DNA of 64,000 bases from CAIODY01 sp046051225 (GCA_046051225.1 JBJOOR010000002.1:281743-345742); one strand, 5' to 3'. Positions 44,210 to 54,150 are shown, counted from the stretch's first letter. Made by a program: numbers and translations. The notes: generated by a model from the sequence alone, not told the origin.

Positions 44210-45367
44210 TTGGAAATACTTTTTTTGATAATTTTTATTGGCTCATTGCTGCTTGCATTTTTATATGCATGCTTAATGATTTATTATTTAATTGGCTTCA
44301 ATCAATTGCCCGAAGTGGATTACAGCCATCATTCATTTTCAACAAAAGTATCTATTATTATTCCAGCTCGAAATGAAGAAAAAAATATTGAACATTTATT
44401 GCAAGATATTTTAGCGCAAAATTTCCCATCAGATTTAATTGAAATAATATTGGTTGATGACCATTCGGAAGATGAAACTTACCATGTTGCTGAAAGATTT
44501 TTGCAGCAACAAATCAAAATAAAATTTCAATTATTAAAATTATCAGATGCTGGCAAAATAGAACAAGCTTACAAGAAAAAAGCAATTGATTTTGCTATGC
44601 AAAAAACTACTGGCAAATTAATTATTACTACCGATGCCGATTGCCGATTACATGAAAATTGGCTACGCAATATTGTATCGCATTATGAAAAAACAAATCA
44701 TAAAATGATAGCAGCACCTGTGAAATATTATTATGATAATTCTTTTTTTCAACAATTTCAGGCTTTAGATTTTATAGGTTTAATGGGTATTACAGGCGCA
44801 TCTATTCGCAAAGGATTTTACAATATGTGCAATGGTGCAAACCTTTGTTACGAAAAAGATGCATTTATAGCCGTGAATGGATTTAAAGGAAACGACAATA
44901 TTAGCAGCGGCGATGATATGTTTTTGATGCATAAAATTGCAGAGCGATTTCCAAATCAAATTTCATTTTTAAAAAATAATGAAGTGTGTGTTGCTACACA
45001 TCCAAAAGAATCGGTAAAAGAGTTTTTACATCAGCGTTTGCGATGGACAAGTAAAAGCACTTCGTATTCAGATAAACGAATTACAGCCATCCTTGTAATG
45101 GCTTATTTGTTCAATGTTTCCATTGTGTTTAATCTTTTTGCAGCCATTATTTTTCATCCGTTTATTTATATTTTTTGTATTCAATTTATCAGCAAATTCA
45201 TAGTTGAATATTTATTTCTTCGAGCCACTTCTAAATATTTTAATCAATCAGAATTGATGAAAATATTTATACCAGCTCAATTCGTTCACATTGTTTACAT
45301 CGTATCAGTAGGTTTATTAGGGCAGCTAAAAACTTTTGATTGGAAAGGCAGAACGATGAAAAAATAA
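44210..45367 (+). CDS. Membrane-bound glycosyltransferase family 2
   Basis: A processive or lipid-linked GT-A enzyme. One N-terminal membrane helix (about 2-25) precedes the catalytic domain: VSIIIPARNEEKNIEHLL near 46, VDDHSEDET near 80, TTDADCRL near 142 (the DxD metal site) and HQRLRWTSKS near 275 (QxxRW-type). Two or more C-terminal helices follow (about 290-370). The start is the TTG at 44210, which gives the expected N-terminal helix. Donor and acceptor sugars are unknown. Confidence 0.87.
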   Translation: MEILFLIIFIGSLLLAFLYACLMIYYLIGFNQLPEVDYSHHSFSTKVSIIIPARNEEKNIEHLLQDILAQNFPSDLIEIILVDDHSEDETYHVAERFLQQQIKIKFQLLKLSDAGKIEQAYKKKAIDFAMQKTTGKLIITTDADCRLHENWLRNIVSHYEKTNHKMIAAPVKYYYDNSFFQQFQALDFIGLMGITGASIRKGFYNMCNGANLCYEKDAFIAVNGFKGNDNISSGDDMFLMHKIAERFPNQISFLKNNEVCVATHPKESVKEFLHQRLRWTSKSTSYSDKRITAILVMAYLFNVSIVFNLFAAIIFHPFIYIFCIQFISKFIVEYLFLRATSKYFNQSELMKIFIPAQFVHIVYIVSVGLLGQLKTFDWKGRTMKK

Positions 45368-45435
45368 TTTACGATTAACATTTTACTGTTTGCTTTCTAA
45401 ATAAATCAATTACTTTCGGGTATTAAATTTTAATC

Positions 45436-46653
45436 ATGGCAGAGCCATCCATAGCAGGAAAATTACTGAAAGCAAAACAATTGCAAATAGATTCGTTATT
45501 GGCTTTAACACGGGCTGTAAACACCAATACCAAAGAAGCCGATTTGTATGAATTGTACGAATTGTTTTTGCGAAATCAAATGCATATTGCACAAGTAATT
45601 TTGTATTATCATCGTGAACATTGGGAGTGTGTATGCATTTATGGAACCGAAAAAATTGTGCAACATCAAATAGTTCAGCAGCAATTTATCTATAATAAAG
45701 AAGTTAGAAATCTGGAAGAAAAACCAATTGAAGGAACTGAAAATTTTAATTATCTCATTCCCGTTTTTCACAAATCGCAAGCCTTAGCTTTTGCTTTAAT
45801 TAGCCATATAGCGCCCGATGAATATGGAACAATTGAAGAGAAACTGAATTTCATTCAAACCATTACCAATATTATTGTTTCGGCTATTGAAAACAAGCGA
45901 TTGTTTAAGAAACAATTATTGCAACATGCCTATAAAAAAGAAATGGATTTGGCTCGTCAAATTCAAGGAATGTTGATTCCTAATAAACTACCATTAAGCG
46001 AAAAAGTAACCATGGATGCTGTGTATTTACCGCATCAAGAAGTAGGCGGCGATTACTATGATTTTGTAGAATTGAATGACGAAAAAATTGCATTTTGTAT
46101 AGCCGATGTTTCGGGCAAAGGCGTACCAGCCGCTTTGTTGATGAGTAATTTCCAGGCTACATTACGAACATTAGCAAAGCAAAATTATACTACCGAAAAA
46201 TTAATTATTGCTTTAAATAAACGTATTTGCGAAGTAACCCGAAATGAAAGTTTTGTTACCTTATTTTATGCAAAATATAATAATGTAACTAAAAAATTAT
46301 TGTATGTAAATTGTGGTCATATTCCGCCGCTATTGTGCAATAGCAAAGGCATTCAACCACTTACTACTGGTACTACATTGTTGGGCATTTTTGATGAATT
46401 GCCTAATGTAAAAATTGGTGAAATTTATTTAGATGAAGAATCAACTTTGATTTTATATACCGATGGTTTATCGGATTTGGTAAATGAAAAAGGCGATTTT
46501 TTTGGCAATGAAGAAGTAGAAAATTTTGCCTCAAAATTTTATTCATTATCGCCTAAAGATTTTAATACAAAAATTTTAGAAAAGGTAAATGAATATCGTG
46601 GCAACGCCACTTATACCGATGATATAAGCATTTTAACTTGCAGATTAAAATAA
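45436..46653 (+). CDS. PP2C/SpoIIE-type serine phosphatase with N-terminal sensor region
   Basis: The C-terminal ~230 residues are a SpoIIE/RsbU-type PPM phosphatase. LARQIQGMLIP near 174 begins the linker; EVGGDYYDF near 204 and FCIADVSGKGVPAALLMSN near 222 hold the metal-binding Asp residues; ILYTDGLSDLVN near 344 and TDDISIL near 394 follow. The N-terminal ~165 residues look GAF-like. Such enzymes act in partner-switching regulation, but no anti-sigma or STAS gene is adjacent. Its TAA overlaps the ATG of rlpA (TAATG). Confidence 0.88.
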   Translation: MAEPSIAGKLLKAKQLQIDSLLALTRAVNTNTKEADLYELYELFLRNQMHIAQVILYYHREHWECVCIYGTEKIVQHQIVQQQFIYNKEVRNLEEKPIEGTENFNYLIPVFHKSQALAFALISHIAPDEYGTIEEKLNFIQTITNIIVSAIENKRLFKKQLLQHAYKKEMDLARQIQGMLIPNKLPLSEKVTMDAVYLPHQEVGGDYYDFVELNDEKIAFCIADVSGKGVPAALLMSNFQATLRTLAKQNYTTEKLIIALNKRICEVTRNESFVTLFYAKYNNVTKKLLYVNCGHIPPLLCNSKGIQPLTTGTTLLGIFDELPNVKIGEIYLDEESTLILYTDGLSDLVNEKGDFFGNEEVENFASKFYSLSPKDFNTKILEKVNEYRGNATYTDDISILTCRLK

Positions 46654-47024
46654 TGAAAATTTACATTTTAACACTCTTTATAATAGTTTCAGAAGTGGCA
46701 TTTGCACAATCCGATTCTGCCATTTTATTCAAACCATTTCAAACAGGCATTGCTTCTTATTATTCAAAACAAAGCAACGGAGCCCGTACAGCAAGCGGAA
46801 AAATTTTGTATTCAGATAGTTTAGTTTGTGCTCATCGTACATTGCCTTTTGGTACAAAAATTAAAGTAACAAATTCGAAAACTGGAAAATCAATAATAGT
46901 TAAAGTGATTGACCGTGGCCCGTTTGGAAAGGGTAGAGTAGTAGATTTAAGTTATGCTGCTGCGGATAGTTTAGGTATATTGAGAAGTGGGTTGAGCAAA
47001 GTTGAAGTATATATTGTACGATAA
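46653..47024 (+). CDS. RlpA-family septal ring / DPBB domain protein, 123 aa
   Basis: Begins at ATG 46653 with signal peptide MKIYILTLFIIVSEVAFAQ. The whole mature part is a double-psi beta-barrel: GIASYYSKQSNGARTASGK, HRTLPFGTKIKVTN and VKVIDRGPFGKGRVVDLSYAAA (the RGPF...DLS motif of RlpA). RlpA proteins act on denuded peptidoglycan or bind the septum. The C-terminal SPOR domain of many RlpA proteins is absent. It is translationally coupled to the phosphatase gene. Confidence 0.88.
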   Translation: MKIYILTLFIIVSEVAFAQSDSAILFKPFQTGIASYYSKQSNGARTASGKILYSDSLVCAHRTLPFGTKIKVTNSKTGKSIIVKVIDRGPFGKGRVVDLSYAAADSLGILRSGLSKVEVYIVR

Positions 47025-47041
47025 TTTTTGAAAAAATTGCA

Positions 47042-47635
47042 ATGAAATCATTAAACTCTATTGGCTCATATTTGGTATATACAATTTGTTTAATCGGCTT
47101 CATTCTTACAGTTGAAGCACTTGGAACGAATATGATGTTGGTAGCAATTGGCATAGCCATGATGATTCCAGCATTGGTTATTTTTCTTGTTAAAAAACAA
47201 AAAGAAGAAAATAAACTGGAATTAAAAGAAAGAGAATTGGAAGATTTTAAACAAAAAGCACTTAAAATAAATGTGAGTTTAATGGATTATACAATTAAAA
47301 CTAACACTTGGAATGATGTGGTTGTAATTTCTAATCATGAAGCAATAGCGCTTACAGACGACAAATTGATGAACAAAAATGTAGATGATAATATCATTAA
47401 TTCGTTTGCGTTTAGCAGTAAATATATCATGCATTCACAAAACATTGAGCGAAGCATTACGCGTATAAGTTTTACAATTCCTTACCAAGAATCTATTATT
47501 ATTTTTGATGCTACTTTAGATAAAAATATGGAAACCGTAAAAATGTTAGTAGAATTTAAAAAGGAAACTGCACTTTACATTGATAAGTTTGACAGAAATA
47601 AAAATTATCTGGATTTAGATTTTTTAATGGATTAG
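47042..47635 (+). CDS. Hypothetical protein with two N-terminal membrane helices, 197 aa
   Basis: Two hydrophobic helices (about 10-28 and 32-54) are followed by a basic, Lys/Glu-rich coiled coil (about 55-78). A soluble domain of about 115 residues then follows, presumably cytoplasmic. No known domain recognised. It lies 17 bp after rlpA and is probably the last gene of that operon. Confidence 0.6.
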   Translation: MKSLNSIGSYLVYTICLIGFILTVEALGTNMMLVAIGIAMMIPALVIFLVKKQKEENKLELKERELEDFKQKALKINVSLMDYTIKTNTWNDVVVISNHEAIALTDDKLMNKNVDDNIINSFAFSSKYIMHSQNIERSITRISFTIPYQESIIIFDATLDKNMETVKMLVEFKKETALYIDKFDRNKNYLDLDFLMD

Positions 47636-47663
47636 TAATCCCTTTTTATTTCCACAAAATCTC

Positions 47664-47671
47664 TACATTTG
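47664..47671 (+). promoter_or_regulatory. -7 element of an icd promoter
   Basis: TACATTTG, 43 nt before the icd ATG. No TTG at a suitable distance upstream. Confidence 0.5.
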
Positions 47672-47714
47672 CGGCGCAAAAAAAATCAATTAAACAAAAT
47701 TATTTATAAAAATC

Positions 47715-48944
47715 ATGAGCAAAATTAAAGTAGCTAATCCAGTAGTTGAATTGGATGGCGATGAAATGACCAGAATTATTTGGAAGTTTATCAAAGAAAA
47801 ATTGATTCTTCCTTATTTAGAATTAGATATTAAATATTACGATTTAGGTGTTGAGTATCGTGATGAAACCAACGACCAAGTAACGATTGATTCGGCTAAT
47901 GCCATTTTGAAATATGGCGTAGGCATCAAATGCGCTACCATCACACCTGATGAGCAACGTGTAGAAGAATTCAAATTGAAACAAATGTGGAAATCGCCAA
48001 ATGGTACAATCCGAAATATTTTGGATGGAACTGTTTTTCGTGAACCGATTGTTTGCAGCAATGTACCAAGATTAGTACCTAATTGGACTGCACCAATTTG
48101 CATCGGTCGTCATGCGTTTGGTGACCAATATCGTGCAACCGATTTTGTTACAAAAGGTAAAGGAAAACTCACGATTAAATTTGAAGGCGAAGATGGAACG
48201 AAACAAGAATTTGAAGTTTTCAATTTCAAAAGTGATGGCGTTGCATTGGCGATGTATAATACAGATGAATCTATCAAAGGCTTTGCTCATGCATGTTTCA
48301 ACCAAGCGTTGATGAAAAAATGGCCTTTGTATTTATCTACAAAAAATACCATTTTGAAAAAGTATGACGGACGTTTTAAAGATATTTTTGAAGAAATTTA
48401 TCAAGCAGATTACAAAGCAAAATTTGAAGCAACTGGTATTGTTTACGAACACCGTTTGATTGATGATATGGTGGCTTCGGCATTAAAATGGAATGGTAAT
48501 TTTGTGTGGGCTTGTAAAAATTATGATGGTGATGTACAAAGTGATACAGTGGCTCAAGGCTTTGGTAGCTTAGGTTTAATGACTTCAACATTAGTTACAC
48601 CTGATGGAAAAGTGATGGAAGCCGAAGCAGCACATGGCACTGTAACTCGTCATTATCGCGACCATCAAAAAGGTAAACCAACTTCTACAAACCCGATTGC
48701 ATCTATTTTTGCATGGACAAGAGGTTTAGAATTCCGTGGCAAATTAGACAACAATCAAGAGTTGATTAATTTCTGCAAAGCATTGGAAACAGTGTGTGTT
48801 GAAACGGTTGAAAGTGGTAAAATGACTAAAGATTTAGCGGTTTGTATTCATGGCAATAAAGTAAATCATGGTGAGCATTATTTGTACACCGAAGAATTTT
48901 TAGATGCTTTGGATGCGAATTTAAAAGCGAAATTGGCAAAATAA
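47715..48944 (+). CDS. icd: NADP-dependent isocitrate dehydrogenase (eukaryote-like dimeric type)
   Basis: Converts isocitrate to 2-oxoglutarate with NADPH formation in the TCA cycle. The 409-aa protein opens with NPVVELDGDEMTRIIWKFIKE. It continues with KSPNGTIRNILDGTVFREPI near 95, the RLIDDMVASALKWNGNFVWACKNYDGDV segment near 250, and AAHGTVTRHYRDHQKGKPTSTNPIASIFAW near 305. These mark the subfamily shared with eukaryotic cytosolic/mitochondrial NADP-IDH. It is monocistronic with a strong terminator. Confidence 0.97.
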   Translation: MSKIKVANPVVELDGDEMTRIIWKFIKEKLILPYLELDIKYYDLGVEYRDETNDQVTIDSANAILKYGVGIKCATITPDEQRVEEFKLKQMWKSPNGTIRNILDGTVFREPIVCSNVPRLVPNWTAPICIGRHAFGDQYRATDFVTKGKGKLTIKFEGEDGTKQEFEVFNFKSDGVALAMYNTDESIKGFAHACFNQALMKKWPLYLSTKNTILKKYDGRFKDIFEEIYQADYKAKFEATGIVYEHRLIDDMVASALKWNGNFVWACKNYDGDVQSDTVAQGFGSLGLMTSTLVTPDGKVMEAEAAHGTVTRHYRDHQKGKPTSTNPIASIFAWTRGLEFRGKLDNNQELINFCKALETVCVETVESGKMTKDLAVCIHGNKVNHGEHYLYTEEFLDALDANLKAKLAK

Positions 48945-48989
48945 ATTTGTGATGTGAGTATTGAGATTTGAGACAACCACAACTTTAGA

Positions 48990-49027
48990 AAATCCCTCTG
49001 CATGAATTTGTAGAGGGATTTTTTTTT
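48990..49027 (+). terminator. icd terminator
   Basis: AATCCCTCTGCA (48991-49002) pairs with TGTAGAGGGATT (49009-49020; one G-U), followed by a long T run. Confidence 0.92.
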
Positions 49028-49127
49028 CTGAAAACTTGTTAATCAAATTACAATCTCCAAAATTGATTTTTTGTTTCGATTAATTTGCAAAATAATTTTT
49101 CAAAAACTTTCAACTAAAAATAATTTT

Positions 49128-50459
49128 ATGCTGTTACAAAATTGGTGGTTTACTACTTTATTAGAACAAGCTTATACTAAATGCCCACCGTTGAAAGGTA
49201 ACATAGAAGCCGACTTTGTAGTAGTTGGCGGTGGTGCAGCAGGTATTTCGGCAGCACATTATTTAAGCACCAATGGGCAAAAAGTGGTGCTGCTCGAACG
49301 AAATATTATTGGTGGTAGTAGCACGGGAAAAAGCGCAGGATTTTTAACGCCTGATAGCGAATTAGAATTGTCGCAGCTCATTCGCCGATTTGGAAAAGAA
49401 GGCGCTAACGATATTTGGAATGTGGCTGTGAGTGGAGTGAAAATGATGGTTGACAATATTCGCAGCAATAATATTCAGTGCGATTTGCAAACCCAAAACA
49501 GTTTATTTTTAGCCAACGATAAAGCCAGCATTGGCGATGTAGAAGAAGAACGTAATTCGAGAAAAGAAATGGGTTGGCAATATCAATATTACAATCAACA
49601 AGAAACACCTGATGTAATTGGTTCTGATGGCTACTTTGGTGCAGTTCGTTATGAAGATACGTATGGCGTTGACCCACTGCAATATGCACAAGGCATGAAA
49701 ACCGTGTTGTTGAAAAATGGAGTGCAAGTGTTTGAAGCATCGGAAGTAATAAAAGTTGACGGACACACGGTGCATACACATTTGGGCAGCGTAAAGGCTA
49801 AGCAAATTATTTTTTGCATCGATAAATTGGAAGAGAAGATTTCGGAATTATCGTGGCAAGTTTTTCATGCGCAAACATTTTTATCCATTAGCGAACCATT
49901 GAGTGATAGCGAAATTCAACAACTTTTTCCGATGGGGAAAATGCAATGTTGGGATACCGATTTGGTGTATTCTTATTATAGGCTTACAGGCGATAATCGG
50001 CTGCTGTTGGGCGGTGGCAGTGCATTAACCACCTTTGCAAAAAATGATACACATCTTTCATTTGTGATTGATGAAGTGCATAAAAAATTTAAAAAGAAAT
50101 TTCCGTTTCTTCAAAATTTAAGTTTCGTGCAATATTGGCCAGGGCGAATTGACACTACAAAAGATTTGTTGCCTATTGTTACCAAAGATGTGAATCGCCC
50201 GTGGATTCATTTTACTTTAGGAAGCGTAGGTTTGCCATGGGCAACATTTTGCGGCGATTTTGTGGCTCGTCATGCTTTAGGAAATGATGTGAGCGACAAA
50301 AAATACTACCAATATTTTAGTGCCAAGCGACCATTTTTTATTCCCAATTGGTTGGAACAAATCATTGGCAAACAACTTGCTTTTTCGCTCAACAATTCTT
50401 ACGCAAAATATAAGCAGGTGGATAATGATAAAATAAAAACACGAGAAAACGAATTTTAG
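49128..50459 (+). CDS. FAD-dependent oxidoreductase (DAO family)
   Basis: A flavoprotein of the D-amino-acid-oxidase-like family. The dinucleotide-binding motif DFVVVGGGAAGISAAHYL is near residue 29. GGSSTGKSAGFLTPDSEL follows near 63, and a DAO-type C-terminal lid (WPGRIDTTKDLLPIV near 345, GSVGLPWATFCGDF near 373). ATG 49128 is chosen. A longer frame from TTG 49071 would start upstream of a -7-like TTAATTTG at 49080. Substrate unknown, likely an amine or amino acid. Predicted cytoplasmic. Confidence 0.83.
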   Translation: MLLQNWWFTTLLEQAYTKCPPLKGNIEADFVVVGGGAAGISAAHYLSTNGQKVVLLERNIIGGSSTGKSAGFLTPDSELELSQLIRRFGKEGANDIWNVAVSGVKMMVDNIRSNNIQCDLQTQNSLFLANDKASIGDVEEERNSRKEMGWQYQYYNQQETPDVIGSDGYFGAVRYEDTYGVDPLQYAQGMKTVLLKNGVQVFEASEVIKVDGHTVHTHLGSVKAKQIIFCIDKLEEKISELSWQVFHAQTFLSISEPLSDSEIQQLFPMGKMQCWDTDLVYSYYRLTGDNRLLLGGGSALTTFAKNDTHLSFVIDEVHKKFKKKFPFLQNLSFVQYWPGRIDTTKDLLPIVTKDVNRPWIHFTLGSVGLPWATFCGDFVARHALGNDVSDKKYYQYFSAKRPFFIPNWLEQIIGKQLAFSLNNSYAKYKQVDNDKIKTRENEF

Positions 50460-50652
50460 AAAAGGAAAATTAAAATGTTATAATCCTTCAGTAATCAACT
50501 GTTGGTGGATTTTTCTTGTAAGATTGTTCCCTCAATTTTTATTAACAAAATCATGCATCAACTTAAGATGAATTAACAAATTGTGTATTTGAAATCAATT
50601 TTTGAAACTGATTTTTGTGATAATATTTTCTATTCACTTCTAAAACATTTTT

Positions 50653-51561
50653 ATGCAACCAACATTTTTTTCTTCTTCTAAAATCAAACTATTTTTTTTA
50701 TTCTGCATTACTATTTTGTTTGTTCAATTACAAAGTTGTGTGGTAATTGAACCTAACGAATTAGGGCTTAGGCAGCAACTAGGGCAAATTGATAAAACAG
50801 TTTTAGTTCCTGGTTCGCATGGTGTAAATCCATTTACACAAAAAGTAATTAAGTATGATTGTAAGATTTTAAACTATAATGAAAAATCGCAATATTCTAC
50901 CAATGATGGACTGGAAGTAACAGCCGAAATGAATTTATTGTATCACATCAATAAAGATTCGTTGGTTATGATTCACACTCGATTAGGAAAAAATTTTGAA
51001 GATAAGTATGTTGGAAGTCTTTTTCGTTCGGTTGTTCGAGAAGAAGTTATTCAATATAATGCAAAGGATATTATGAATAAAATTGAAAATTTGGAGGATA
51101 GTATTTCGGATAAACTGATTCCATTATTAAGACAGTATGGTTTTATTTTAGATAAAATGATTGTTAGTGATATTGATTTGCCTGTTGAAGTAAGTGATGC
51201 TATAAAACAAAAAGTAAGAGCCGAACAAGTAGGGAAACAAAAAGAAGTGGAAAATGAAATTGACCGTCAAAGTACTGATTATGCTATTGAGAAGAATAAA
51301 AAACAACAAGCTGCAAATTTACTTACTGCCAAACAAGAGAGTGCAATTTTGTTAGAAAAACAACGAGCTGAATCTGCTCGAATGATTTTAGAAGCTCGTT
51401 CAAAAAAGATGTATCAACAAATCATTGATTCATCTTTAACTGATAAGCAATTGCAATTAAGAAAAATTGAAGCAAATGAAAAATTATCTACTTCGCCTAA
51501 TACAAAATTGATTATTACTGATGGTAAAAATCAATTGTATTTAAAAATGGATGAAAAATAA
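50653..51561 (+). CDS. SPFH/prohibitin-family lipoprotein
   Basis: A band-7 domain protein with a lipoprotein-type signal (FVQLQSC, Cys near 29). The band 7 domain follows (VIEPNELGLRQQLGQIDKTVLVPGSHGVNPF near 31-60, then FRSVVREEVIQYNAKDI near 117 and MIVSDIDLPVEVSDAIKQKVRAEQ near 173). A long Glu/Lys/Gln-rich coiled coil follows (about 195-260). SPFH proteins scaffold membrane domains; lipid anchoring instead of a membrane helix is a variation. It stands alone and is closed by a terminator. Confidence 0.83.
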   Translation: MQPTFFSSSKIKLFFLFCITILFVQLQSCVVIEPNELGLRQQLGQIDKTVLVPGSHGVNPFTQKVIKYDCKILNYNEKSQYSTNDGLEVTAEMNLLYHINKDSLVMIHTRLGKNFEDKYVGSLFRSVVREEVIQYNAKDIMNKIENLEDSISDKLIPLLRQYGFILDKMIVSDIDLPVEVSDAIKQKVRAEQVGKQKEVENEIDRQSTDYAIEKNKKQQAANLLTAKQESAILLEKQRAESARMILEARSKKMYQQIIDSSLTDKQLQLRKIEANEKLSTSPNTKLIITDGKNQLYLKMDEK

Positions 51562-51584
51562 AAAGTGAAATTGGGTTGAATAAA

Positions 51585-51618
51585 AAATCCCTCAACATTA
51601 ATTTGTTGAGGGATTTCT
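51585..51618. terminator. Terminator between converging SPFH and amt genes
   Basis: AAATCCCTCAAC (51585-51596) pairs perfectly with GTTGAGGGATTT (51605-51616). It lies between the SPFH gene (+) and amt (-) and could serve both. Confidence 0.88.
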
Positions 51619-51657
51619 TGTATCAAAAATTACAATAAGAATATTTTAAGCCAAACC

Positions 51658-52881
51658 TTAAAACACCCCATCATCATAAGCCATTTCGCCATGTAATGAT
51701 TCATCTAGTCCTGCATCTTCTTCGGCTTCCGAAACTTTTACTGGCGTTATTTTATCAATTAACCAAAGCATTCCGTAAGTAAATACAAAACCCCATATAG
51801 CAGCACCAACAGTAGCTCCCACTTGTTTGATGAAAAAATTTGTGCCACCATGAAGCAATCCATCAGCACCAGCAGCATTCACATATTTTGATGCAAATAC
51901 GCCTAACAAAATTGTGCCTAATACACCACCCATGCCATGTACGCCCCACACATCCAAGGCATCATCCCATTTCATGCGGTTTTTTAAATCAACGGCTAAA
52001 TAACAAACAATGCCCGATACTGTACCAATCACACAAGCCCATGGCAACGAAACAAATCCTGCGGCAGGTGTGATAGTCGCCAAACCAGCCACAGCACCCG
52101 TTAACAAGCCTACGAATTTTGGTTTGCCCGTTCTGTACCATTCAATAATTAACCAAGTGATGGCTGCAAATGAGGCTGCAATATCGGTGTTTAAAAATGC
52201 TAAACCTGTTACTGCATTTACGTCCAAAGCACTGCCAGCATTGAATCCGTACCAACCAAACCACAACAATCCTGTGCCTAATGCAATCAACGGAATGCTA
52301 TTTGGTTTGGCAGAAGTATCTCTTCTTTTGCCCACATAAATTACCGAAGCCAAAGCCGCAAACCCAGCCGTAGCATGTACTACAATACCACCTGCAAAAT
52401 CTAACACACCATGAGCAGCTAAAAATCCACCGCCCCAAACCATGTGTACGAATGGATAATACACCAACACTTGCCACAACACCAAGAAAATTAAATAGGC
52501 TTTAAACGAAACACGATTCATGAAAGCCCCTGTAATCAAGGCTGGAGTGATGATGGCAAACATCATTTGGTAAGCCATGAAAACAAATTCGGGCAATTTA
52601 GGATTACCTGCATAAGCCGAATTTAGATTTACTCCGTTCATAAAAATCTTGTGAAAGTTGCCAATGATGCCGCCTTCGCCGCCACTAAAACAAAGTGAGT
52701 AGCCAAAACAAAACCATAAAATGGTGGTGATACCCATCGAAACAAAACTCTGCATCATGATGCCGAGAATATTTTTTTTGCCTGCCAAGCCGCCATAGAA
52801 GAAGGCTAAGCCGGGTGTCATTAACATAACGAGGCTGGTTGCTAATAGCATAAAGCCTGTAATACCGCTGTCGAATTGCAT
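51658..52881 (-). CDS. amt: Ammonium transporter
   Basis: An 11-helix Amt/MEP/Rh channel in the inner membrane. Conserved elements include PGLAFFYGGLAGKKN near 23, the first helix pair, and GGIVVHATAGFAALASVIYVGKRRD near 160 (twin-His region first half). WGVHGMGGVLGTILLGVFAS near 308 carries the second pore His. The C-terminal tail (VKVSEAEEDAGLDESLHGE) matches the PII-binding type. No glnK is adjacent. The porin gene 113 bp upstream shares the strand, so the two are likely co-transcribed from the promoter at 54121. Confidence 0.96.
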   Translation of the reverse strand: MQFDSGITGFMLLATSLVMLMTPGLAFFYGGLAGKKNILGIMMQSFVSMGITTILWFCFGYSLCFSGGEGGIIGNFHKIFMNGVNLNSAYAGNPKLPEFVFMAYQMMFAIITPALITGAFMNRVSFKAYLIFLVLWQVLVYYPFVHMVWGGGFLAAHGVLDFAGGIVVHATAGFAALASVIYVGKRRDTSAKPNSIPLIALGTGLLWFGWYGFNAGSALDVNAVTGLAFLNTDIAASFAAITWLIIEWYRTGKPKFVGLLTGAVAGLATITPAAGFVSLPWACVIGTVSGIVCYLAVDLKNRMKWDDALDVWGVHGMGGVLGTILLGVFASKYVNAAGADGLLHGGTNFFIKQVGATVGAAIWGFVFTYGMLWLIDKITPVKVSEAEEDAGLDESLHGEMAYDDGVF

Positions 52882-52994
52882 AAAATTGATTTGGTTTTTA
52901 ATTGTTAAAAAATATAGAAAATTGCTGTTGTTATTTTTTTGAAAAATACTTTTTGAATTGCGAAAAACTGATGGCTGTCAACTATTTACTGATT

Positions 52995-54089
52995 TTAAAA
53001 CCACACCCCCATATTCACCGTCCATTCCATTCTTGTGTTGGTATGTTCACCATTCCAATAAAAAATTTCTTGGGCTTTATCAGCGGCTAAATATCTTGTT
53101 TCTAATCGCACATAACTATTTTCAGTTGGCTTGTATTGCACACCCAGCGTAGCTCCCCATACTTTTAAGCCAGTAAGCACGTTATTTTTATCGGTCATTA
53201 TTCCTGTCATAAAACCTTGTGCATCATTCAACATTTCTGCTCGGCAATACACATCGGTTAGCTTCGCAATTTGATAATCAGCAATAGCCAAAGCGGTGTA
53301 CATAAATGCTGATTGATTAGGCTTATTAATGTAACTGTGTTGTTGCCAATTCAAATCAACGCCTGTTGTAAATCGAAATTTTTTATAGTGATAATTGAAG
53401 AAAAAATTATGGAATGAACGCAACATTGAAACCTTGTTGGTATCTGAAGATTCATCACCAATGTAATTGCTGTACCCCACGTTCCATCTATCATTGAACA
53501 CATAAGTAGCTAAAACACCAGCCGATTTTTTTTGATTATTATCATCATAAATTCCATAACCATTAAACACAAAAAAGTTGAGTGTTAGTTTTTCTGAAGC
53601 ATTGTAATTTAGCTTGAAACCTGCTTCGTAATAGGGTTCAAAGAAAGTTGCAACAGCCACCGAACTGGTATAATTTTCTTTGGGTAACAAACATTCGGTG
53701 CCAAAATGCGTTCGGAATAATCCACCATCAAGCCAAACTTTTTTGCTCAAACGAAAGCCCACATTGGCTTCCTGCACAAATGGGTAATTGCCGCTCCAAG
53801 TGCTTCGTGCAATATCGCCGAAGTGAACAGCAACGGTGCTGCGAATTTTTTCGGTGGAATATTTTGCAGTGAACATTGCTACATTCAATCCAAATTGATT
53901 GCTTCGAGGTGATACAGTTGGAAATTTTTGAAAATTGGAAGCACCTACCGAATCGTTATAGGTAGCGGCATACACATCAACATAACCCGAAAAAGTAAAC
54001 GGCGAATGATGCGTTGAATCTTGCGCTTTTGAAACAGAAAAAATAAAACAGCAACAAAAAAAGAAGAGTAGAAATTTTCTCATCATCAT
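52995..54089 (-). CDS. Outer-membrane beta-barrel porin co-transcribed with amt
   Basis: Signal peptide about 1-22 (MMMRKFLLFFFCCCFIFSVSKAQ). The mature 340 residues show alternating beta-strand patterns, aromatic girdles, and a C-terminal strand ending in Phe (MEWTVNMGVWF), as in outer-membrane porins. It resembles the putative porin-2 (BBP2/OmpL-like) group: FQKFPTVSPRSNQFGLNVAMFTAKYS, VWLDGGLFRTHFGTECL. The second porin at 59310 looks related. Its position before amt suggests a role in ammonium or small-cation entry, by inference. Confidence 0.75.
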   Translation of the reverse strand: MMMRKFLLFFFCCCFIFSVSKAQDSTHHSPFTFSGYVDVYAATYNDSVGASNFQKFPTVSPRSNQFGLNVAMFTAKYSTEKIRSTVAVHFGDIARSTWSGNYPFVQEANVGFRLSKKVWLDGGLFRTHFGTECLLPKENYTSSVAVATFFEPYYEAGFKLNYNASEKLTLNFFVFNGYGIYDDNNQKKSAGVLATYVFNDRWNVGYSNYIGDESSDTNKVSMLRSFHNFFFNYHYKKFRFTTGVDLNWQQHSYINKPNQSAFMYTALAIADYQIAKLTDVYCRAEMLNDAQGFMTGIMTDKNNVLTGLKVWGATLGVQYKPTENSYVRLETRYLAADKAQEIFYWNGEHTNTRMEWTVNMGVWF

Positions 54090-54120
54090 AATTAGGTTTT
54101 AGGAAATGATTTTGTTTTTT

Positions 54121-54150
54121 CAAAGATAAAATTTAAGATGAAAAAAGCAA
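54121..54150 (-). promoter_or_regulatory. Promoter of the porin-amt operon
   Basis: On the minus strand, TTG (54150-54148), exactly 19 nt and TATCTTTG (54128-54121), 31 nt before the ATG at 54089. Full consensus match. Confidence 0.78.
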
